Below are positions 1 through 8,800 of a stretch of 35,647 nt of DNA, piece after piece. The notes under the pieces are model-generated. The model did not search any database and had not been told where the DNA came from. It saw only the letters and a list, made by a program, of their open reading frames with translations. Location of the stretch: positions 1 through 35,647 of the forward strand of contig CAYOLL010000053.1 in the NCBI GenBank assembly GCA_964404765.1, read 5' to 3'. The position numbers and the translations under genes are program-made. The first letter of the stretch is position 1, and each line of letters opens with the position of its first letter. Source of the DNA: CAYOLL01 sp964404765 [NCBI: uncultured Gemmatimonadota bacterium]. GTDB taxonomy: Bacteria > 4572-55.

Positions 1-52
1 GACCCGATCCGCATGAAATAAGGATCCGAGTGCTACAGCGCGGAACCTGGGC

Positions 53-115
53 TAACCTTGCGAAGGCTTCAGTGCACGATTTCACAAGTTTTGCAGTAAA
101 GCCTTCGCAAGGTTA
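53..115. repeat. Long inverted repeat (hairpin) of the 'CTTGCGAAGG' repeat family
   Basis: Two 17-nt arms, 53-69 and 99-115, are perfect reverse complements around a 29-nt spacer. The right arm is also part of the 53-bp repeat at 84-136, so this locus carries two head-to-head copies of the same core. No coding potential is seen. The role is unknown; it resembles a REP/foldback-type intergenic repeat. Confidence 0.75.
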
Positions 116-136
116 CCCACGCTTTTTGAGCAATTA
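84..136 (-). repeat. 53-bp interspersed repeat, left copy (interrupted)
   Basis: The reverse complement of this segment is identical over all 53 bases to 35595-35647 at the other end of the window. The two bases following the repeat in the right copy (GG at 35593-35594) reappear here as CC at 294-295, after the 142-bp insertion. The full left copy is therefore about 55 bp, split by the element at 137-278. A degenerate third copy lies at 350-393. Confidence 0.85.
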
Positions 137-278
137 TGTACTAGTCAACAACCTTTCACACACTTGTCATGCCGGAATGCTTTTATCCGGCATCTTGTTT
201 GCCTGAAAGAAGATTCCGGTTAAAAACATACCGGAATGACACCGACAAAAAGTGTTCTAAAGGTCGTTGACTAGTACA
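137..278. mobile_element. 142-bp MITE-like element with 20-bp terminal inverted repeats and 15-bp target duplication
   Basis: The ends 137-156 and 259-278 are reverse complements with one mismatch in 20. The element is flanked by a perfect 15-bp direct repeat (122-136 and 279-293, CTTTTTGAGCAATTA). Inside are two 8-bp hairpins, 169-176/186-193 and 213-220/230-237, both built on a CCGGAAT-like motif. It has no ORF, so any movement would need a transposase supplied elsewhere. The copy at 35593-35647 lacks the insert and acts as an empty site. A 15-bp duplication is long for common IS families, so the transposase type is not assigned. Confidence 0.75.
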
Positions 279-300
279 CTTTTTGAGCAATTACCATATA

Positions 301-340
301 AAACCATAACGGATTATTTTATAATCTGTTATGGTTTTTT
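301..340 (+). terminator. Terminator-like hairpin with T-rich tail
   Basis: Arms of about 15 nt (302-316 and 321-335, one mismatch) enclose a short loop and are followed by a run of T on the plus strand. The gene it would serve lies before the window or has been lost. The stem is A/T-rich, so it may equally be another foldback repeat. Confidence 0.45.
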
Positions 341-349
341 ATTTTCTAT

Positions 350-393
350 GCAATTTCTCAAAAAGTGTTGGTAAAACCAAACCTTGCGAAGGT
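350..393 (+). repeat. Degenerate copy of the 53-bp repeat
   Basis: The order CTCAAAAAG, then a TTGGTAA-like block, then CCTTGCGAAGG matches the right-end copy at 35595-35647, with a few substitutions and a small insertion before CCTTGCGAAGG. It has the same orientation as the right-end copy. Confidence 0.5.
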
Positions 394-446
394 TAAACTT
401 GCGGCGGAAGTCAATATTTTCACAGGACTTGAAAGGTTAGGAACGT

Positions 447-681
447 GTATTAAATAACTTCCGCATTTCAAGCCCCATCGGGGCGATCCGTTTGTAGCGG
501 ACGGCAGTCCGAAAAGAACCGTACAGCCCCATCGGGCGACCCGTTTAATGTGCAGGCACGATTTTTACGCTCACAGGCCGTCCCGATGGGGCTGATTCGG
601 ATGTGGTTCGTTTTCTACAAACGGGTCGCCCTTACAGCTAAAGAACAGGTCAGTCGCCTAAATGCGGAAGTTATTTAATAC
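447..681. mobile_element. 235-bp foldback element with perfect 22-bp terminal inverted repeats
   Basis: Ends 447-468 and 660-681 are exact reverse complements. Internally, a unit starting AGCCCCATCGGG occurs at 471 and 525 in direct orientation and inverted at 582-594; the associated CGACCCGTTTGTAGA-type sequence is inverted at 614-639. There is no ORF of note. No obvious target-site duplication was found, so it could be a non-autonomous transposon or a structured intergenic repeat. Similar GCCCC-TNGGGGCGA repeats are recalled from other FCB genomes (memory, not checked). Confidence 0.65.
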
Positions 682-702
682 GCAATCCTTAGCGTACAAT
701 CC

Positions 703-729
703 TCGTTCCCAAATTCTATTTTGGAACGC
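703..729. repeat. Short 'CGTTCC...GGAACG' palindrome
   Basis: The arms CGTTCC (704-709) and GGAACG (723-728), with AAA/TTT next to them, form a small hairpin. It resembles a diverged form of a CGTTCCCAAG...CTTGGGAACG repeat known from many environmental bacteria. From here to 1039 no convincing gene is visible; a 70-codon TTG-start reading frame at 770-982 is not supported. Confidence 0.35.
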
Positions 730-1039
730 ATTTGCAGGCGAAACTTTGTTGCGCATCTTGTTAATTTGATTGAAGATCGGCGGAAACAGAATTTCCGTTG
801 TTAAAAATTTGGCGGAAGAGCAAGAAATAATTCATCGGCCGGAACTTTTGCGGCATTTTAACTCGTTATTGCGAACGGCTTTTGCGAAGCGATTCGTCAC
901 TTTAATTTTCGGGAAAGACGTGATTCTTGTGGCGAACTTTACCCAAAGCTGTTTAATTTTGCCGATACTTAACCGATTTTAAAAAATCTGCCTATTTTTT
1001 TATCCATCATCTTTCACCTTTCTCAAAAAGGAGCTCCCC

Positions 1040-2791
1040 ATGAAACGGTTCATTTTCACGATCGGCGTCTTATTGGCTTTGGCCGCCTCGACGGCCCAGG
1101 CCCAAATCTCCGCCTCGCTCAATGTGCAGGGTGTGTTGCGCGATAACACCGGCAAGTCCGTGGCCGACGGCGCGTATGCCATGACCTTCAAATTTTACGA
1201 CGCCGCCACTGCCGGCAATCTGGAAAGAACCATCAGCAAAAGCAGCGTCACCGTCAAAAACGGCGTTTTTAATCTCGTGCTGGATGCTGCGGATTTAAGC
1301 ACACTGACCTTTAGCGAGACCTATTACATTGGCGTCAGCGTCGCGGGCGGGTCGGAGTTTCCTACCCGTGTGCAGTTAACCTCGGCCCCGTACGCCCTGT
1401 CGCTGATCGGCAGCGGCAACTCTTTTCCATCCAGCGGCAATGTGACGATTGGCCCGACCGGCAGCGGCAGGTTGGGCATCGGTACGACCGCCCCGGCCAT
1501 TGATCTGGCCATTGGCGATACCGATACCGGTCTGGATCAGCAAGGTGACGGCGTCTTGACCATCAAAACTAATAACACGGAAAGAATGCGTATTAACAGC
1601 AGCGGCATCGGCATCGGTACGACCAGCCCGACGATAGATTTGGCGATTGGCGATAGCGATACCGGTTTGGATATGCCGGTCGCCGGGGAGTTGTCCATCC
1701 TTGCCAACAACGTGGAAAAAATGCGGATTAATGGCACCGGCATCGGCATCAATAAGGCCCCGGAAGCCGAATTTTGCGTCCATGCCACTACCGGCAATGT
1801 TAGTCAACAATTTACCACCAGCGATTTGACCGGTGACTTCGAAGTTGGGCTGTACTCCGGTAGCGGTAACGCCTTTATTTGGAATTCGGTCACCGGCGGC
1901 GACATTCGGTTTAGCACCAACTCCACTGAACGCATGACGATTACCGACGCCGGCCGAGTCGGGATCGGCACCACCAGCCCAACAGCCATGCTGCATGTCA
2001 ACGGCAGCGTGAGCCGGGATAACGGCGCATTTACCTATTACGCCTTTACGGCTTGTCCCTCTGGGGTAACCACTTTTACGGGTTGCGGGAGCGGCAGTGT
2101 TCCCACTTCGATTTTTGCGACAGGGCGAGTCGTCGGCTCCGAGTTTAACGCGACCTCGGACGCCCGGGTCAAGAATATCGTCGGCGTTTCCTCCGGCGCG
2201 GCCGATTTGGCGATATTGAACGCATTGGCGGTGACCGATTTTACGTATCGGGATGTGGCCGATAACGGCGGGGCGGTCAAGAAAGGCTTTATCGCCCAGC
2301 AAGTGGAAGATGCCTTCCCGGAAGCCGTGCATCAATCGCGTGAATTTATCCCCAACATCTATCAAGTCGCGGAAAAAACCGTCTACGACGCCGCGAACCA
2401 AACTTTGACGATCAGCCTGAAAAGCGCGCCTGACCTAAAAGTCGGCGACAAAGTACGGCTGATGGCCGAAGACACGCAGGAAAAGGAAGTCATGGCCGTC
2501 AGCGGCGCCGGCTTTACGGTCAAGGATTGGGCGGCGGATACAAAAGAGGTGTTTGTCTATGGCAAAGAGGTGGATGACTTCCGCGTGGTGGATTATGACC
2601 GCATCTTTAGCCTGAACGTCAGCGCTACGCAGGAATTGACCAGGCAAATGACTGCGCTGCAAAGCGAAGTCAACCGGCTGAAAAGCGAGAACGCCGAACT
2701 GAAGCAACTCAAGGCCGAGATCGCCCAAATTAAAGCGGCTTTGTCCGGCAACAACGCGCCTGTGATCAAACAAACCAACCTAAGCCATTAA
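1040..2791 (+). CDS. Secreted tail-fibre-like protein with Peptidase_S74 (intramolecular chaperone) domain
   Basis: 583 residues. A signal peptide (about 1-21, ending AQA) is followed by a domain (about 22-125) of the kind often found at the start of exported FCB proteins. Then come repeats of the type GIGTTxPxxxLxI...NNxERMRI (about 135-340), as in phage tail fibres and surface adhesins. A Peptidase_S74-like chaperone domain follows (about 370 onward: SDARVKN, then KGFIAQQVEDAFPEAV), interrupted by an insert of about 60 residues. A C-terminal coiled coil spans about 530-570. In known S74 proteins this domain drives trimerisation and cleaves itself at the Ser-Asp; cleavage here is inferred. 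The AAAGGAG site at 1027-1033 supports the start. It lacks a T9SS tail and probably forms a trimeric surface fibre, encoded next to the giant protein. Confidence 0.85.
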   Translation: MKRFIFTIGVLLALAASTAQAQISASLNVQGVLRDNTGKSVADGAYAMTFKFYDAATAGNLERTISKSSVTVKNGVFNLVLDAADLSTLTFSETYYIGVSVAGGSEFPTRVQLTSAPYALSLIGSGNSFPSSGNVTIGPTGSGRLGIGTTAPAIDLAIGDTDTGLDQQGDGVLTIKTNNTERMRINSSGIGIGTTSPTIDLAIGDSDTGLDMPVAGELSILANNVEKMRINGTGIGINKAPEAEFCVHATTGNVSQQFTTSDLTGDFEVGLYSGSGNAFIWNSVTGGDIRFSTNSTERMTITDAGRVGIGTTSPTAMLHVNGSVSRDNGAFTYYAFTACPSGVTTFTGCGSGSVPTSIFATGRVVGSEFNATSDARVKNIVGVSSGAADLAILNALAVTDFTYRDVADNGGAVKKGFIAQQVEDAFPEAVHQSREFIPNIYQVAEKTVYDAANQTLTISLKSAPDLKVGDKVRLMAEDTQEKEVMAVSGAGFTVKDWAADTKEVFVYGKEVDDFRVVDYDRIFSLNVSATQELTRQMTALQSEVNRLKSENAELKQLKAEIAQIKAALSGNNAPVIKQTNLSH

Positions 2792-2823
2792 GAAATGACA
2801 TTTCTTCGAGAAATGTCATTTCT
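2791..2823. repeat. 33-bp perfect palindrome, copy 1 (15-bp stem, TCG loop)
   Basis: Arms 2791-2805 and 2809-2823 pair perfectly around TCG. It starts on the last base of the stop codon of the S74 gene and ends 16 nt before the next start. There is no T-run after it, so it is a weak candidate terminator; it could be an mRNA stability or processing hairpin. A second copy is at 25994-26026. Confidence 0.8.
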
Positions 2824-2839
2824 AACAGAGGAGGTAGAT

Positions 2840-5800
2840 ATGAAATTGCAATATAAGAAATATCTCCGCGGGCGATGGGCGCTGTGGGTTAGCATGATGC
2901 TGGCGCTGATAAACGTCTCATCGGCGCGGGCAATTACCTGCCCGGACAATACCCCCTGCTCGATTGAGATGATCGTCTCCTACGGCGGCATGGGCTACTC
3001 CACTACCGTCGATAATGAGATGACGTTGACCATCGGCCAGACATTGGCGGGTGAAATGGGCGGCACGACCGTCTATGGCTACGGGTTAGGTTTTTGGGCG
3101 CGGCTGCTGTTGGAACCGGCCCCGCCCATCGTCACGGCCACCGATGGCGATTACCCCGACAAAATTGTGGTCGGCTGGCGGCAAGACGGCCTCAGCCCGG
3201 CGGCGCAGGAAGGCTACAAGGTTTACCGCGAAGGTTCGCTTTTGGCCACTGTTGGTTTTACGGTGGATGAGTATCAGGATTTTAATATTCTGGCCGGTCA
3301 GTTTTACAAATACGAAGTGCGCGGCATCAACGAATACGGCGCGAGCAATCCGGGCGACGACATCGGCTTTGTCAATCCCAACGGCGTCATTACCGGCAAG
3401 ATTGACACCGAAAACGGCCGGCCCATCGCCGACGCGAACGTGACGCTGACCCCGCTGGTCGGGCGAGCCATGACCTTTGACGGCGCGGACGATTACGTCA
3501 CGATGGGCGATAAAACCGGGCTCAATTTTAATCGAACCAACCCGTATACGCTGGAAGCCTGGTTCAAAACCAGCAGCTCCGACAGTATGGCGATTCTGTC
3601 GAAAATGGACGCCAGCGCCAATTTAACCGGCTATGATCTTTTTATGGCCGGCGGCAAAATCAACGCCCATTTGATCAATAGCTGGTCGTCCAAAGCCATC
3701 CGCGTGGAAACCCAAAGCGGCGGCTACAACAACGGGCAATGGCATCATGTCGCCGTGACGTACAGCGGGAATAGCATCGCGAGCGGATTTTTGATTTACG
3801 TGGATGGGGCGTCCGTGCCGATTACAGCAATGAACAACTCACTCACCGACACAACGACCAACTCCGCGGCCTTCAATATCGGCGCGCGCGATGAAGCCGA
3901 TAACTTTTTCGTTGGTTCCATAGACGAAGTGCGGGTTTGGAACATCGTCCGCAGCGCCGATCAAATCAAGACCTACAAAGACCGCACCCTGACCGGCAAG
4001 GAATCCGGCCTGCTCGGTTATTGGCAGTTCAACGAAGGCTTGAGCGACAAGGTTTTTGATCTAACCGCCAATAACAACGACGGCACGGCCAAAAACGGCC
4101 CGACCTGGACGACCAACATGCCCGCGGTCTACTTAGTCGGCACGACCGATGAAAACGGCGATTATATGATCGGCGGCATCAACTACGGCTCCGGCACGAC
4201 ATTTACCGCCACGCCATCCAAGGCCACGGAGATCAATTCCTACTCGCTCTTGCTGGACGGCACGAATGATTTTGTCGAGGTCCCGCACGACACCTTGCAG
4301 CATCCGCCCCATTCTTTCACCCTCGAAATGTGGGCGCGGCGAACCGTCAGCGGCAGCGGCGAAAAAATCCTGGCCGGCAAGTACGATCTGGACGGCGGCG
4401 CGCTCAACGGCTATGTCCTGCGCTATGACGACAGCGTCAATCGCATCGAAGCGGAACTTGGCGACGGCAATGTCAGCTATGCCTTGAACGGGACGGCCTG
4501 GAATCTGAACCAATGGTATCACGTGGCGCTGGTGTATAGCGGGCCGGATGACTCGCTGTGGCTGTATGTGGACGGCGCGCGCAAAAGCGCCACCGCCCCG
4601 ACCGGTCTGGCCTATGGCCTGAATCCGACCGACAGCAACTTGCGTTTCGGCGCGTCCCCGACCGGAGCGAGCGGTTTTTTCAAAGGCCATTTGGATGAAA
4701 TCCGCCTGTGGAAGATGGCTCACAGCCAACCGGAAATTGCCGCCAGGATGAACAATATTTTATCCGCGGATGAGGTTGGCCTCGTCGCGTATTGGCAGTG
4801 CAACGAGGGCAGCGGCGACATGTTGATGGATATGGCCGATGACGGTAATATCGCAACGCTGCCCATGAACGGTGCGCTGATCAACACCGATGAGGCCGGC
4901 GCGGCTACCGTCTGGTCGCCGTTGTCAAAAAACGCCGAAACAGTCGTGCACACCTTCTCGCCGGAAACGCGGATACTGACCTTGACACCCAGCAACACCG
5001 CCATCAATAACGTGGACTTTATGGATCAAACCCTGATTGCGGTGACCGGTTTTGTTCGCTACAACAACACCCGCTGCTTTGCCAAAGATGTGGAAATTTT
5101 GGTAGACGGCGTTTCGTATATCCCGCCAGTCAAGACCGATGCGAACGGTTACTTTGTGGCCGAGTTTGAACCGGGCACATCCCACATATTGACGCCGTTT
5201 TATGGCGATCATAACTTTATCCCGGCCAATTGGGAAATCGTCAACATCATCTCGCCGGTGGCCGGTCTGGTCTTCAAAGATCAAACCGTGCGGGCATTAC
5301 ACCTGGATATTTTTGGCGGCCCGGAAGGCTGCAAGTCGCCGATCATACCCTCGGCCGGCAAAATCGTCGTGACCTACCAAAGCACGCCGTCGTGTTTCAC
5401 CTTGACCGACACGCTGGACACCGGCGTCCGCCTGACCCGGACGGATTTGCCGCCCTTGAATTACAACATCACTGTCCAACATCCCGCCCCGGGCGTAGCC
5501 ATGGATGGCATTACCGTTTCGCTGCGTGATTCGACCAATCTCACCCGAAGCATGGCTTATCGCAAGACCATGCAGATTGCGGTCAGCGGTTTGCCGGCGA
5601 GCGCGTGTCCGGCGGGTTATAATTCGCCCTTTGGCGAAGCGATGGCCGATTTTCCGGTTTTGAAGCAACTGGATCAGACCTACAGCATTGATGTGGCGGC
5701 GCAGGAATCATACGTAGAATTTGTAGGCGGGACGGTGTGCGACCTGGATACCGGCATGGTGGACATTTACAATTACATCGCCGATAACGATCCGACCGCC

Positions 5801-8800
5801 CCTGACCAGGTACCTTTCAAAGACGGTCATTTGGTCGAGCCGTATACCTTTAAGGCCGGTCGGCCCAACTTTGCCGGCGGCGGGCTATTTCCTTATACCA
5901 AGACACTTGAAGTCACAGTGCGCGAGTTGGTGGCCAACCCGGACACGACGACCAATGAAGAAACGCCGCTGATTAATGGGCGGATCGGAACCGGTTTGGC
6001 CCGGGCGTATGTCACCGGCATTCGCAAGCGGGAAGGCGGTTTTACCACGTTGATGCAAAACCCGATTTTGCCGCTTTACATTCTGCGTGATCCGCCCGGC
6101 GACGCCAGCTTTGCCGGCATAGCGAAGGAAACGAGTTTTTCCACGCGCTATTCCATTTCGTTTTCCAACGGCGTGGATGCTAGTCTGGATTTTAAGTTTG
6201 GCGGCGGGACAACCGTGTCAACTTGTGGCGGTATTGGCGTGGCCGTATGCACCATGACGCTGGATACGGAATCTTCGGTGACGGTTCATGCGGCGGATAT
6301 TACGTATGAGGCCGTGACCCAAAAAGAGATGCAAATCACGGCCACTTTTGCCGAAGAATTTTCGACCCTGGCCGAAGAATATCGCGTCGGCGGTGGGGCG
6401 GATTTGTATGTGGGTTTCGGCTCCAATATTCGCATCACCGAGGCCGACGAACTGAAGCTTACCGGCTGTAATTTTTCCATCGCCACGGCCATTGCCGCCG
6501 ATTCACTGGGTATTGAGTCCATGTATCTCTACACCGATTCTTATATTCGCAATTATTTGCTGCCTGGTCTAAATGAGTTATTAACCGCCTTCCGAGATTC
6601 GGTGTTAGCCGGTCAGACCCATTTGGCCGCCGATACGTTGCGCTATTTCAAATCGGTCAAAAACTGGACGGCCATTGTGGACACCAACGCCGCGCTTAAG
6701 GCCAAAGCGGTGCAGGATCCGGCCAGGCTGAAGCACTCGCTGTCCTTCGACAGCAACTTTGGCGGTTATACAATCACCAATACGCGCGACACCACCCGCG
6801 CGGTCACTTATGAGCACACGATTTCCAACGCGCACGGTGTTGATATCGAAACCGACATCAAGATCATCTTTTTTTACGTAGGCACGAACATCACAGCCAT
6901 GTACCGGCACAGCCAGACGTTCATGGGCCTGCTGGATGACCCAATATTTGGGAGTACGCCCGGCGGCTTCGATACCACCACGGTGCGCACGACCAGCGTG
7001 ACCTTAGCCGATAACGACCCGGACGACTTTTTTTGGGTGCAGATTTACGATGATGGCGTGTACGGTAATGTCTACAAACTGGTCGGCGGGGCCACGTCCT
7101 GCCCATGGGAACCGGGCACGCTCCCACGCGAAGGTGTGCAGCTCAGCATGACCGGTTCCACTTCCGGCGGCTTTAATGAGGTCAACATCCCGCCCGATCA
7201 AGCGGCTATTTACACCCTGAATCTGGCCAATACCGGCCAAACCTTTGAAGACTGGTATTATAATGTTTCCGTTTCGCAGGATGTGAATCCGCATGGCGCG
7301 ATTATCAGCATTAACGGCATGGACCCGGCCGCCATTATGGGCGTGTTGATCCTGGGCGCATTTGGCGAAAACACGCTGCAGATGATGATGACGGTTGAGC
7401 GCGGGCCTCTTGCTTATGAGTATGATGACTTGGAAATCGGGCTGGAATCCGGCTGCGAAGTCGTAATTTGGGAAGGCAAGTTGGCCACGACGGTGCAATG
7501 CGGCCCGGGCGGCGGCGAACCCGGCCCGACCTGCGCCCACAAATTCCAGGACTTAACCAGCTTTGACGTGCACTTTCTGCGCCCATGCAGCGAGGTCAAA
7601 ATCACCAGTCCCGGCAACGACTGGCTGGTGGACGGCAACGCCCCGTCGGATACCGTCTGGGTGAATGTGGCCGGTTATGACCGCGCGAACACCGATTTTG
7701 CCCGGCTCAAGCTGCAATATCGGCCGATTACGTCCGCCCGCGCTACGGGTCAAGGCGGCCCATCATCCATACCGATGAGCGCAACCGACACCAAGCATCA
7801 AAAAGCCGCTTTGGCTGATGAAATGGTTGTGACGGCGATGGACGAATCCTTCATCTCTGTTCAAGCGGTCAAGCCGAATCCGCAAATTTTCGAGTCGCTG
7901 CCCGCTAACATCGATCGCCCCATGTTGCACATGGCCCGAAAAGACGGTTCCACCTATTGGCTGCCGGTGGAGACGCCCGATGAGGCGGAAATGCGCATGG
8001 CTAATGATACGGCGGAAGCGCAAAGCGGCTGGATCACTTTTCATACCATTGAGCGCACGGCTATTCCGGCCAGCCCCAACTATATGCTGCTGCCCTGGGC
8101 CACCGGTGATTTAGACGACGGCCAATATGAACTGCGAGCCATGACCGAGTGCGTAAATCTGGATAATCCGCGCGGCTACTCCACGCTGCTGTCCGGCGCG
8201 TTGGAACGCCGCCCGCCGCAAGTGCAGGGCCAGCCCCAACCGGCCGATGGCGTGCTAAGTTCGGGCGACGCCATTTCCGTCACCTTTAACGAGCCCGTTG
8301 ACTGTATGGCCATTGCCGCTATAGACGACCTGGAGTTGATCGATACGGTCACCGGAAATAATGTGGTTTACGATTGGACCTGCGCCGACGGCCAGATTTA
8401 CTTCACCATCGCCATGAGCAACAACATCTATTACGAAGGTCACGCTTTACGGGCGACGGTGAGCGGCATTGCCGATCAAGCCGGCAACACCATCACCGAG
8501 CCGATTGAATGGGAATTTTATGTGGATCGCAACCCGGTGCGCTGGAGCGGCGGCGACATCACCGCCGAGCAATATCCGGACGAGCCGCAAACCATCACCC
8601 GGCAATTGGTCAACAACGGCGGGACCGTCATGTCCTTCGACTTCACCGACTTGGCGCCTAATCCGGGCCGTTTGGCCATTCAACCGGCCGGTTGGATGAC
8701 AATCACGCCGGATAGCGGGGTTGTTCATCCCGGTTCGGCCCAGACCATCACCATTCGTTTTAGCGAGGCGATGAACGGCGGGGCGTACAAAGACACCTTG

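Noticed and set aside
770-982. 70-codon reading frame with TTG start before the S74 gene
   Set aside because: No ribosome-binding site, rare start, no recognisable family, and it lies within repeat-rich DNA.
1-1039. CRISPR array in the repeat-rich left end
   Set aside because: The repeats are inverted, unequal in spacing and of different families; there is no regular repeat-spacer pattern or cas gene.
1376-2401. Long minus-strand reading frame opposite the S74 gene
   Set aside because: It mirrors a plus-strand gene with signal peptide, ribosome site and known domains; the translated product has no family features.
2791-2823. Rho-independent terminator between the two surface genes
   Set aside because: The stem is strong but no T-run follows, and the next gene's ribosome site is immediately downstream; recorded as a palindrome instead.
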